DNA of 15,070 nt, from positions 1-15,070 of the forward strand of contig CAZFZL010000033.1 in NCBI GenBank assembly GCA_964523005.1. Direction: 5' to 3'. This document shows, in pieces, positions 1-7,217 of the stretch. A program made the translations under genes and the position numbers. A model generated the notes under the pieces. The model made no database searches, was not told the DNA's origin, and worked only from the letters and a program-made list of their open reading frames with translations. The stretch is from UMGS1307 sp964523005 (GTDB lineage Bacteria; Bacillota; Clostridia; Oscillospirales; CAG-382). Positions within the stretch are counted from its first letter, which is position 1; each line of letters begins with the position of its first letter.

Positions 1-826
1 GGTCAAAGGTGTTGACATCAATCTCGGAAAGCTCCACGGTCATTTCGACGCCGTTAAAGCCCTTAATTGAGTAAACACAGTAGCCCGGAGCCTCCTGGTC
101 ACCCATGTCGGAGTCGCTTCCGTTTGTCATGGTGAGGTTGGTGAAGCTGTCAGTGCCTGTGAAATCATGGAGAACAGTCTCACCGGAGCTTTCATATTTC
201 CAGACGCACAGCTCGTGTACCCACGCGAAGTTCATTTCCGGACCGGATACGACGAACCGGACGTAGCGCGCCGAAACAGCTTCTTCAAGCTCGAGCAGGT
301 ATGAGTATTCCATCCACGTCGCATCTGAAGGTGTTTTTTTGACATCATCGCCGCTCACTGTGCCTATCTGAGTCCATTCTCTCTTGTCGTCGGAAACATA
401 GTATTCCGCTGTCGTGCCGGCAACAATACCCCAGTTGTCTGCGCGCATGAGGATATTTATGTCCGCGATGCCTGTTCTGCGTTCGCCGAGGTCAAGTATA
501 AAATCGCCCTTCGTAGTCGCCCAGCCGACGCCTATGTCTCCGCCGAAAACACCGTCTGTAAGCTTTGAGCCGTCATCGCTGTATGCTGAATGAGGAGCGC
601 CTGAGGCGGTATATTTACATCCCTCGGAAATGAGTATTTTATCTTGTGTGCGGTCTATTACAGTAATTTCCGGTTCTGATGTGTCAGATACTTCAGAAGA
701 GCTGCTCTCTGTGTGAGACGATTGCTCTGACGCGGTGCTTTCTGGGGTTGAAACGTTTACATCGGGACTGCATGATGAAATGATAAATGCAAGGGCCAAG
801 ATGATAATTATAGAAAGTTTTTTCAT
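1..826 (-). CDS. Discoidin-like (F5/8 type C) lipoprotein, 3' part outside the window
   Basis: This reading frame begins with ATG at 826 and stays open for 275 codons to the window edge, so the C-terminus is missing. The start is fixed by a stop codon immediately upstream. The protein opens with a lysine pair, a hydrophobic segment and a lipobox ISSC with Cys19, so it is a predicted surface lipoprotein. A Ser/Thr/Glu-rich linker follows (about residues 20-55). A region at about 60-215 resembles F5/8 type C (discoidin) carbohydrate-binding domains: it contains KLTDG, DFILDLGERR, YYVSDDKREW and ARYVRFVVSG. More residues follow that could begin a catalytic or binding module. It lies 45 bases after the GH172 gene on the same strand and probably shares its operon. 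The ribosome site before the ATG is weak. Sugar binding is inferred from the family; the ligand is unknown. Confidence 0.85.
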   Translation of the reverse strand, partial: MKKLSIIIILALAFIISSCSPDVNVSTPESTASEQSSHTESSSSEVSDTSEPEITVIDRTQDKILISEGCKYTASGAPHSAYSDDGSKLTDGVFGGDIGVGWATTKGDFILDLGERRTGIADINILMRADNWGIVAGTTAEYYVSDDKREWTQIGTVSGDDVKKTPSDATWMEYSYLLELEEAVSARYVRFVVSGPEMNFAWVHELCVWKYESSGETVLHDFTGTDSFTNLTMTNGSDSDMGDQEAPGYCVYSIKGFNGVEMTVELSEIDVNTFD

Positions 827-871
827 TTACACTATTGCGGCCGTCGCTTTTACGATAGCCCCTTTTCTTTT

Positions 872-1939
872 TTATTTTTCGGAAATATAAAAATATGATG
901 TTGCTCTGCACGAGTCGGAACGGTAGAAATTAACCCAGCCGCCGTCGACGGATACACTTTCGAGCTCATTGCCGGTTTCGGCAAGGGGGAAAAAGTCGCT
1001 GTCGGTGACAAGTGATACGGGCTTTACCTGAGCGCCGTGTGCCGCAAGCTCTTCTACATCGCGCCTAAATGCTCCGCCGAGCGCCTGAATCGTGACACGG
1101 CAGTCATTTTTGAAAAAAATGGGGTCGACACTGTGAAATCTGTACCACACTGCGCGCCCGTTGCCGCACTCAAGGCAGCCCTGCGTTCTGTGGGAAAAGC
1201 AGCCTTGCCCCCAAGCGGTGCCGATATAGTCCTCCGAGCCTGTACCGCATAGAGAGGGCTTTTCTTTATCGCCGTCAAGATATATCTTGACCTCGCCTTC
1301 GCCCCACCAGAGCGAGCCGTATTGAGAGGCATCTGCCTCAACACAAACGCTTGTACCGAGAAATCTGCCGCAGCCGCGCGTCAGCGGCATCAGAACAAAG
1401 TCTTCACCAAGCGCGTTTTTCTGTGTTATTGTATGGCATGCGTGAAAATAAAGCGCGCTGTCGTCCGTCTTCTCATACGTCAGATCGATGTCGTAAAAGA
1501 AGCAGCCGACCGTGTCGTCAGTCATATTTTCGGCGATGATTTTCGCGTTCGTATGAAACGGCATCGGAATGAAGCAGCAGAACGAACGAGCCTCGGGCGA
1601 TGAAAAAAACTCGTTTTCAAATGAGTACATTGCACCGGCGTTCATACAGAAGAAATCGCCGAGAGGAACGTCGACCGCTGGTGTTACGCATCCGTCCCAA
1701 TACATTTTCAACCGTATTCCTCTGAGAAATTCAGGCGTTTTACGGTCTATCGTTATCCATATCCGACGTATTACTCCTGAGCCGTTAACATCACAGAGAG
1801 TCAGAATATCGCGAGGGCATATGGTGTCAGCCTGTGATTTGGCACCGTTGTTTTTACAGCCGCCGGAACCCTTTGCTCCGGTTTTATTTTCAAAGCTTAT
1901 CCATGCCGGTACGCTTTCGCTTCTGTCAAATAGTTCCAT
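872..1939 (-). CDS. GH172 family glycoside hydrolase (DUF2961)
   Basis: A 355-residue protein with the hallmarks of DUF2961, now glycoside hydrolase family 172, whose characterised members act on alpha-D-fructofuranosides and D- or L-arabinofuranosides. The N-terminus has the family motif SFENKTGAKGSGG (15-27). Two glutamates sit where GH172 catalytic acids are expected: WWGEGEVKIYLDGD (Glu214/Glu216) and GTGSEDYIG (Glu236). The length is normal for a single-domain member. There is no signal peptide, so it should act in the cytoplasm on imported oligosaccharides. GAGGAACGTGAATG gives a good ribosome site, and the preceding gene's TAG stop abuts it (10-base gap), which suggests translational coupling. 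It is unusually rich in cysteine. The family assignment is firm; the substrate is unknown, with arabinofuran- or fructan-like linkages an inference from relatives. Confidence 0.9.
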   Translation of the reverse strand: MELFDRSESVPAWISFENKTGAKGSGGCKNNGAKSQADTICPRDILTLCDVNGSGVIRRIWITIDRKTPEFLRGIRLKMYWDGCVTPAVDVPLGDFFCMNAGAMYSFENEFFSSPEARSFCCFIPMPFHTNAKIIAENMTDDTVGCFFYDIDLTYEKTDDSALYFHACHTITQKNALGEDFVLMPLTRGCGRFLGTSVCVEADASQYGSLWWGEGEVKIYLDGDKEKPSLCGTGSEDYIGTAWGQGCFSHRTQGCLECGNGRAVWYRFHSVDPIFFKNDCRVTIQALGGAFRRDVEELAAHGAQVKPVSLVTDSDFFPLAETGNELESVSVDGGWVNFYRSDSCRATSYFYISEK

Positions 1940-1949
1940 TCACGTTCCT

Positions 1950-4376
1950 CTATTTTATCTTTATCGAGTATATCGTGCAGTTTTCCTGCCCGTTGGAATA
2001 GATTTCGTTGCGTTCGCCGTTTATCCCGCTCGTTTTTACAAGGGTGATGTTGTCGAGCGTCATGTTAATTTCATTTGAAGAAAAGGCACTTAGAGTGAGC
2101 TTAGCATATTCGATCGGACCTTCCCACTGCGCGTCGAAGATGAACGTATACGTTTCCCATTTGCCTGACGATGTTACCGTGACGGTTTCGGTGAGATTTT
2201 TCGACGGGCCGTACCATCCGACCGTAGCTGTCGCTTCGGCCTGCCAGCGCAGGCCGAGCGCGGCTTTGACGTAGGGCTTTGTGCCTTCGTTATATACATC
2301 GACTGAAAGCTCATATGTGCCGGGACCGGTCAGCTCGAACGTCCGCAGCAGCCACTGTGAAAGCGAGACGGTTTTTCCTGCGCCGAGCGCGGCATTGCCG
2401 CCGGTGAATGATATCTGATCTTCGTTTATTCCGTCCCAGCCGTCAGAACCGTTTTCGAACGATCCGTTTTTCAGCAGCTGTGTGCCTGTTTCGGGGATGA
2501 TCTTACTGTACGTTATCTCACGCATGGCGAATTTCGTTATCGTGATACGAATGTATTTTCCGCTCACGCCGCCGAGCGTGCAGCTTTCCGTGAGAATACC
2601 GCTGTTTCCGTACACTTGCGTCCACGACGCGTTGTCCTCTGAAACGCTTATTGTAAAATCGGAGCCGTAGTATTCGCCCCAGTCTATCGTAAGCTCGTTG
2701 AGCGTCTGCGACTGCTCAAGCTCGACAAGCAGCGTCTGTTCGCCGTCAGAGCCTGCGCACCAGAAGGAGCTGCCGCCGGTGAGGACGCTTGCGGCATCAG
2801 TGCCGGCAAGCGAAGCGGAAGCCGTTATTTTTGCTGAAGCGGCGTAGTTGTCGCTGCCCTGAGCGCCGTCCGCTTCGTCGTATATCACATACCAAAGCTC
2901 GTCTGTCTTTCCCGTGTTGCCTATCTGTATATCGGGCGTGTCAGAGTAAGCCGTTGACAGTCCGACGGCAAGCTTATACGGTCCGCCGGCTGCATCAGCC
3001 TCGAAACGGAATTCAGCGTAGGCACGGTTGAAGCTGTCGTCGGTAAGGCGATCCATCGCGCACACCCAGTCGGTCGGGTCAACGCCGTTGAGTACGCAGG
3101 TGTCGACGACGTTATTGTCCGCGTCGAGCAGAGCGAGGGAGACGTTAGATTCAAGGAACAGCTTTGCCGTTGCGTCGTTGAGCCACTTCATCTCTATCGT
3201 GCCGGTCGTATTTATACCGAGCGACTGCGAGAATGTCGCTTCGGTGAGTGTGAAATGATAGCCGATGCTGTTGGTGATCGCTTCGATTTCATCCGACAGA
3301 TCGTTGAGCATGTTGACCCCGTCGCGTCCGTACGCGCCGAGCGGATAATACGAAGCGCGGTTCTCGAGCGGACCGGCGAGCAGGTCTTCACCGGTGAAGC
3401 CTCCGTTTTTAACGCCGGCGTAACCACCGGGCATTTCAAGAGCGCCGGCTGCCTTGTTGAGTGACCAGAGCGTTTCACAGCCCATACAGCCGTTTGAGTC
3501 ACCGTAGCCGTCACGTCTGACACCTACACCTTGTTCGGCGGCATCATAATAAAGCTGCTTTATCGCGTAGGATTCACAGCCCAGACATCCGTAACCCCAC
3601 GCTGTCATAAGCTGTATTCCGGTGTCCTTGAACGCGTCGATGTATATCTGCCACACCTTCGCCATAACTTCGGTGTTCACTCCGCCGTCATAGCGCGACG
3701 AGTCGAGTATCCCTTCGTCGCCCTCAAGCCAAGAGTGCGTGTTCTCGCCCCACGAGCCGTAGGAGCGTATGTCTATATATTCGACGTCTCCGGTGTCTTT
3801 GTAGCGCTCGGCAAGTGCTTCGCAAAGCTGCGTGACCTTTACGTAATAACCCTCACCCGGATCGGTGAAATCGACGATGTGTGTGTCGAAGGGCGTCGTA
3901 CCGGGTATTGCGACGTTAACTGTAATATCGTTTACGTCGTCACGGTCGAGTATGAATTTCGGCGTACAGTAATCGACTGAAGACGACGGATTGCACGCCA
4001 TCACACCGAACGCGAGCTTTGTGCCGTGCGCTTTCGCCTGCGCGATGCATTCGTCGATAGGTGAAAAATCATATACACCGTCCGCTGTCTCTATCTCATA
4101 CCACGAAAAACGAACGTATGCGATCGAAGCGATCGCCCATGCTGCATCTGTCTGCATGTTGAACGTTCCGTTGCTGTCGTAGAGTATCCAGCCCTTGCCG
4201 GGATTTTTATAAAGCGCTTCATCTGTCGTTTCTGGCGATACAGTGATATATTTTCCGGTGTCTCTCACAATGTTCACTCCTTCAGGCTTGCTTTCCTCAC
4301 CGTCTCCGGAGCAGGACGCAAATGATAGAAGCATTATTAAGCATAAAAGCATCGACAGGCGTCTGTGTTTTTTCAT
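1950..4376 (-). CDS. DUF4832-type TIM-barrel lipoprotein with two carbohydrate-binding-like domains
   Basis: An 808-residue predicted lipoprotein (hydrophobic segment ending FASC, Cys22). Residues about 55-360 look like the glycoside-hydrolase-like TIM barrel found with DUF4832/DUF4874: NPGKGWILYD (58-67), a GH42-like stretch around RFSWYEIETADGVYDF (89-104), and IRSYGSWGEN (203-212), whose Glu211 is a candidate catalytic acid. A beta domain starting IGYHFTLTEA (371-380) matches the DUF4832 C-terminal part. Residues about 510-628 resemble an F5/8 type C domain, and 633-782 (LLKNGSFENG to DNITLV) resemble a CBM4/9-type beta sandwich. It is the first gene of the minus-strand operon, with a strong promoter at 4426-4453. 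It probably binds and perhaps cleaves a polysaccharide at the cell surface and feeds the GH172 enzyme. Enzyme activity is not established for this family as far as I know. Confidence 0.85.
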   Translation of the reverse strand: MKKHRRLSMLLCLIMLLSFASCSGDGEESKPEGVNIVRDTGKYITVSPETTDEALYKNPGKGWILYDSNGTFNMQTDAAWAIASIAYVRFSWYEIETADGVYDFSPIDECIAQAKAHGTKLAFGVMACNPSSSVDYCTPKFILDRDDVNDITVNVAIPGTTPFDTHIVDFTDPGEGYYVKVTQLCEALAERYKDTGDVEYIDIRSYGSWGENTHSWLEGDEGILDSSRYDGGVNTEVMAKVWQIYIDAFKDTGIQLMTAWGYGCLGCESYAIKQLYYDAAEQGVGVRRDGYGDSNGCMGCETLWSLNKAAGALEMPGGYAGVKNGGFTGEDLLAGPLENRASYYPLGAYGRDGVNMLNDLSDEIEAITNSIGYHFTLTEATFSQSLGINTTGTIEMKWLNDATAKLFLESNVSLALLDADNNVVDTCVLNGVDPTDWVCAMDRLTDDSFNRAYAEFRFEADAAGGPYKLAVGLSTAYSDTPDIQIGNTGKTDELWYVIYDEADGAQGSDNYAASAKITASASLAGTDAASVLTGGSSFWCAGSDGEQTLLVELEQSQTLNELTIDWGEYYGSDFTISVSEDNASWTQVYGNSGILTESCTLGGVSGKYIRITITKFAMREITYSKIIPETGTQLLKNGSFENGSDGWDGINEDQISFTGGNAALGAGKTVSLSQWLLRTFELTGPGTYELSVDVYNEGTKPYVKAALGLRWQAEATATVGWYGPSKNLTETVTVTSSGKWETYTFIFDAQWEGPIEYAKLTLSAFSSNEINMTLDNITLVKTSGINGERNEIYSNGQENCTIYSIKIK

Positions 4377-4425
4377 GTGTTATCTCTTCCCACCGTGATT
4401 CTTCACATACGGTATATATACTTTA

Positions 4426-4453
4426 ATTATACTTCATATTTCAATTATGTCAA
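4426..4453 (-). promoter_or_regulatory. Sigma-A-type promoter of the glycan operon
   Basis: On the minus strand TTGACA (4453-4448) and TATAAT (4431-4426) are both perfect consensus hexamers with a 16-base spacer. Transcription should start near 4419, giving a leader of about 43 bases before the ATG at 4376. The hexamers are so good that control probably relies on a repressor rather than weak polymerase binding. Confidence 0.8.
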
Positions 4454-4470
4454 CTTTTGTTTGAGTAAAA

Positions 4471-4498
4471 ACAGGTACAAATTCTATTTATACAGGTA
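4471..4498 (+). repeat. Direct repeat ACAGGTA x2, 21 bases apart
   Basis: ACAGGTA occurs at 4471-4477 and again at 4492-4498. The 21-base phase equals two helical turns, so both copies face the same side of the DNA. They lie just upstream of the minus-strand promoter at 4426-4453. This is a plausible operator pair; it may also be chance. Confidence 0.4.
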
Positions 4499-4510
4499 TA
4501 AAAGCAAGAT

Positions 4511-4542
4511 GTGTGCTGCACAGCTCGTGTGCTGCACAGCTC
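4511..4542. repeat. Perfect 16-base tandem duplication
   Basis: The unit GTGTGCTGCACAGCTC is present twice in direct tandem (4511-4526 and 4527-4542), and the next bases GTGTG start a third copy that breaks off. Each unit contains the inverted arms GCTG and CAGC around two bases. It lies in the divergent spacer between the glycan operon and the DUF3343 gene. It may be a duplicated protein-binding site or a simple slippage duplication. Confidence 0.75.
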
Positions 4543-4543
4543 G

Positions 4544-4558
4544 TGTGATGTCATCACA
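4544..4558. promoter_or_regulatory. Perfect 7-1-7 palindrome, possible operator
   Basis: TGTGATG-T-CATCACA is a perfect palindrome starting inside the third partial copy of the tandem repeat. Its ends (TGTGA and TCACA) resemble a CRP/FNR-type half-site pair but with a 5-base rather than 6-base centre. Its midpoint is about 60 bases upstream of the start expected from the TATAAT at 4599-4604, a usual activator position. The binding protein is unknown. Confidence 0.45.
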
Positions 4559-4598
4559 AAATAGATATGCGAAAAGGAACGAAAAGCATTCATGTGAA

Positions 4599-4604
4599 TA
4601 TAAT
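4599..4604 (+). promoter_or_regulatory. Candidate -10 element for the DUF3343 gene
   Basis: TATAAT at 4599-4604 faces the DUF3343 gene (start 4677). The matching -35 region is poor (near GGAACG), which would suit an activator-dependent promoter. An alternative, TTGAGT (4461-4466) with TATTTA (4485-4490) and an 18-base spacer, lies farther upstream. A perfect hairpin (CCGTGC 4626-4631, GCACGG 4637-4642) would form in the leader. Confidence 0.4.
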
Positions 4605-4676
4605 GGAAAGAGAGAAAGTAAAATACCGTGCTTCATGCACGGCAGTATTAATAAACGGGAAAGGAAAGTCATAAAA

Positions 4677-4901
4677 ATGAATGAGACCATTCTCGTGTTT
4701 TCTTCCGTGACGTATGCGCTCAAGGCTCAGAAGGCGTTGAATGAAAGCGGTATAAGCTCTGAGCTGATAAGATCGCCGCGCGTTAGAGAGATACGGGGCT
4801 GCGGCTATGGTCTGAGAATAGCCGAGAAAGACAAAAAAGCGGCGAGTGCATCCGCTGCGCGTGCAGGCGCTACGGTGCTTGCGGTGCTCGGACCGAAATG
4901 A
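4677..4901 (+). CDS. DUF3343 small protein, putative sulfur/selenium carrier
   Basis: A 74-residue protein starting MNETILVFSSVTYALKAQKAL, matching the DUF3343 family, whose members are annotated as putative Se/S carrier-like proteins. The start at 4677 is chosen because the family begins here and AGGAAAG lies a suitable distance upstream; a longer frame exists but its extra N-terminus has no family character. The key residue is Cys42 in RGCGYGLRI, the conserved Cys-Gly of the family that could carry a persulfide or selenide. The C-terminal half is alanine-rich. The cysteine desulfurase gene begins 28 bases downstream on the same strand, so the desulfurase is the obvious donor. The carrier role is inferred from family and context, not proven. 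Confidence 0.85.
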   Translation: MNETILVFSSVTYALKAQKALNESGISSELIRSPRVREIRGCGYGLRIAEKDKKAASASAARAGATVLAVLGPK

Positions 4902-4929
4902 TATACGATCATATATAAGGAAGAATATC

Positions 4930-6048
4930 ATGATATATTTTGACAACAGTGCGACCTCGTATCCGAAATCATCAGCGGCGCTGCGAAGGCAGTACGAATT
5001 TTACTCCTGCTGCGGCAACGGTGGCCGCGGCGGATACAGGCTCGCGCAAAACGCGTCGGAGGCCGTCTTTGAGGCACGCGAGAAATTAGCCGGCGTGTTC
5101 GGCTGTAAGTCTGAAAACGTCGTGTTTTGTCATACGGCGACCTGCGGAATTAACATCGCAATAAAAGGGCTTGTGAAGCCTCACACAAAGGTTGTATGCT
5201 CTGATCTTGAGCACAACAGCGTGATGCGTCCGCTGAAAAAGCTCGAAGCCGACGGGATTATAAAGGTCGAAAGCTTCAGGACGGATAGATGGAGCGACAG
5301 GCGTACCATCGATTCGTTCCTGAAGGTGCTCACACCCGGCACATCGCTTGTTGTGATAACGCACGCCTCTAACATATGCGGTCAGATACTTCCGATAGAA
5401 CAGCTCGCCGCCGCGGCTCACGCCGAAAAAGCGCTGTGTATTGTTGACGCGTCGCAAAGCGGCGGTTATGTCGATATAGATATTGACAGGAGCGGTATAG
5501 ACGCGCTCGTGCTGTCCACTCACAAAGGGCTCGGAGCGCCGTTCGGCTCGTCTGCGGTGTTGTTCGGCTCGTCGTGTCCGCTTCCGGCAACACTCATCGA
5601 AGGCGGCACCGGCAGCTTTTCGCTTGAATACGATATGCCGTCATTGCTGCCGGACAGACTTGAAGCCGGTACGCTCAACGCGCCGGCGATAGCCGGGCTT
5701 TCTGTGGCGCTGGATGAATACGATACGGCGTTGTATGAGGCGTATGAATGCAGCTCGTTCATCTCGTGCGAGATGCGTAATATGAAAAAAATCCGACTTT
5801 ACGGTGAATGTGCGCTTTCGCTTCCGGTAATACTGTTCAATATTGAGGGCATCGACAGCGAAATCGCGGCGCGTATGCTCGGAGAACGCGGCGTATGCGT
5901 GCGTGGCGGCTATCATTGTGCGCCTGCTGCTCACAGCGCGTTGAAAACACCGGCGGGCGGCGCTGTGCGCGTGAGCATGGGAAAACACAATACCGTCAGA
6001 GAAGCGCATGAGTTCATAGATATACTCGCTTCTCTTCAGCCAATGTAG
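4930..6048 (+). CDS. Class V aminotransferase / cysteine desulfurase (EF2568-like family)
   Basis: A 372-residue pyridoxal-phosphate enzyme. The start MIYFDNSATSYPK is typical of the family and has AAGGAAG just upstream; a perfect ATATCATGATAT palindrome spans the start codon. Visible active-site residues: His95 in DLEHNSV (cofactor stacking), Asp173 and Gln176 in IVDASQSGG, the Schiff-base Lys199 in STHKGLGAPFG, and Cys330 in RGGYHCAPAAH, the likely persulfide-forming cysteine. The reaction would be L-cysteine (or selenocysteine) to alanine plus enzyme-bound sulfur (or selenium). Its order after DUF3343 matches a pairing often seen near selenium-dependent enzyme genes, so the product may serve sulfur or selenium trafficking rather than general Fe-S assembly; no scaffold gene is present here. 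Its last 13 bases overlap the convergent tmcAL gene. Confidence 0.92.
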   Translation: MIYFDNSATSYPKSSAALRRQYEFYSCCGNGGRGGYRLAQNASEAVFEAREKLAGVFGCKSENVVFCHTATCGINIAIKGLVKPHTKVVCSDLEHNSVMRPLKKLEADGIIKVESFRTDRWSDRRTIDSFLKVLTPGTSLVVITHASNICGQILPIEQLAAAAHAEKALCIVDASQSGGYVDIDIDRSGIDALVLSTHKGLGAPFGSSAVLFGSSCPLPATLIEGGTGSFSLEYDMPSLLPDRLEAGTLNAPAIAGLSVALDEYDTALYEAYECSSFISCEMRNMKKIRLYGECALSLPVILFNIEGIDSEIAARMLGERGVCVRGGYHCAPAAHSALKTPAGGAVRVSMGKHNTVREAHEFIDILASLQPM

Positions 6049-7163
6049 GGCGATCGTGAGAGCTGTGCCGGCACATCGCCTTCGCAGCAGAGCGATACGA
6101 CGCTTTCGGCGCGAAGCGCGCGCTCAAAGGCTTCGGAGACTTTGCCGGAAAGGATTGATTTGTATGAGCCGGGATTCGTGACGACCGGTATCCGGGTGCG
6201 TGACGCGATCTCGCCGGCGAGCGGAGTTGCGCCGGACGCGGCTGCAAGCAATACAGTATACGATGGATTGGCAAGCGCGTTTTCGCGCGTGACGCCGAAA
6301 TAAGCGTTGAGCATAAGCCGGCGGAGCTTGGAATCGGTAAATGTACGCGCTCTGAGCCTGTCCAAAAGCTCCGGAAGCGTGCGTGCGGATGACGCTGCTG
6401 CCGTCAGTCGGCACGCGAGATCGAACGTCATGTCATATATACTGTCAAGCTCCTGCGGCTTTTTTGAACGTAAAAACGCTATTATCGCTTCGGTTAGACG
6501 TGATATGCTGTACTCAGGCTCGTTTTCAAACGCGCGCATCGCGGCCGGCGGCAGCGATGCGAGCATTTCGCCGCGTTCAATCGTTCTCAGCTCGGCGGCG
6601 GATGAGTACGACGGGTCGCGCCTGAGTGGCAGCATGGCCAGTCCTTCGTGCGGTGCGAGCATATATTCGAGCGCGAGGATATTGTTCGGACGAGCTATGA
6701 AATTCGCGTCTCCGATCATCTCAGCGAGGTATTTCTGGCGCGCACGCGGATACGACAGAGCGTTGTCTTCGTCGATCAGGCGCGTGATGCGCCTGCTTGC
6801 GTCGCTTTCGTTCATTGCAGAAACTGCAAGCATGAGCTTTTCCGGGTCTTCGCACCCGAAGGCGAGCGCGTCAAGCCCGAGCGAAGCGGCTGTGAATACA
6901 CCTTTGCGCGCAAAATCACGCGCGCCGAGCGAGCAATACGGGAACGGAAGCTCGTACACGAGCTTCGCACCGCAGCCGACCGCCGCCCTTGCACGCGCGT
7001 ATTTGTCGAAAACCGGAATATCGCCGCGCTGTACGAAAGCACCGCTCATAATGCATACCGCGTCAAAGCCGCGCTTTTTTAGCTCGCACAGCTGATATTC
7101 GTGACCGCGATGGAAGGGATTGTATTCGCATATGACACCGCAGAGGGCATTTTTTTTATTTAT
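6036..7163 (-). CDS. tmcAL: tRNA(Met) cytidine acetate ligase TmcAL, apparently with an ATA start
   Basis: TmcAL (formerly YlbM/DUF795) uses acetate and ATP to make N4-acetylcytidine at the wobble base of elongator tRNA-Met. The first in-frame ATG (7049) lies well inside the family core. Reading upstream in frame gives the canonical N-terminus CGVICEYNPFHRGHEYQL with the HxGH nucleotide-binding motif (His18, His21), then SGAFVQRG (40-47) and RPNNILALEY. No ATG, GTG, TTG or CTG is available between an upstream in-frame TAG and the Cys-Gly-Val core, apart from one CTC. The best initiation site is ATA at 7163-7161, nine bases after a strong GGGGAGG (7179-7173), giving 375 residues. An ATG at 7150 is out of frame and stops after 23 codons. 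A sequencing error or start loss is possible. The divergent neighbour ackA makes a related metabolite pool (acetate). Confidence 0.85.
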   Translation of the reverse strand: MNKKNALCGVICEYNPFHRGHEYQLCELKKRGFDAVCIMSGAFVQRGDIPVFDKYARARAAVGCGAKLVYELPFPYCSLGARDFARKGVFTAASLGLDALAFGCEDPEKLMLAVSAMNESDASRRITRLIDEDNALSYPRARQKYLAEMIGDANFIARPNNILALEYMLAPHEGLAMLPLRRDPSYSSAAELRTIERGEMLASLPPAAMRAFENEPEYSISRLTEAIIAFLRSKKPQELDSIYDMTFDLACRLTAAASSARTLPELLDRLRARTFTDSKLRRLMLNAYFGVTRENALANPSYTVLLAAASGATPLAGEIASRTRIPVVTNPGSYKSILSGKVSEAFERALRAESVVSLCCEGDVPAQLSRSPYIG

Positions 7164-7186
7164 GGCAAAAAACCTCCCCGAAACGC

Positions 7187-7215
7187 TTGAAAAGCTCTAA
7201 AAAATATAGTATACT
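7187..7215 (+). promoter_or_regulatory. Promoter of ackA
   Basis: TTGAAA (7187-7192) and TATACT (7210-7215) are separated by exactly 17 bases, with the start expected near 7222. That start lies inside the -10 element of the opposing tmcAL promoter, so the two polymerases should compete. A purine-rich AGGAAAGGA (7248-7256) provides the ackA ribosome site, somewhat distant (13 bases) from the ATG. Confidence 0.7.
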
Positions 7216-7217
7216 CC

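Noticed and set aside
1569..2078. Plus-strand open frame of 169 codons
   Set aside because: It is antisense to the GH172 gene and the end of the DUF4832 gene, has no family features and no separate regulatory signals.
3531..3980. Plus-strand open frame of 149 codons
   Set aside because: It lies wholly antisense to the DUF4832 lipoprotein, whose frame shows clear domain motifs; the antisense protein resembles nothing.
4511..4542. Possible CRISPR-like or insertion-derived repeat
   Set aside because: Only two adjacent 16-base copies without spacers and no cas or transposase genes nearby; a tandem duplication explains it.
7148..7150. ATG at 7150 (minus) as the start of tmcAL
   Set aside because: It is out of frame with the conserved core, meets a stop after 23 codons, and lies 22 bases from the ribosome site.
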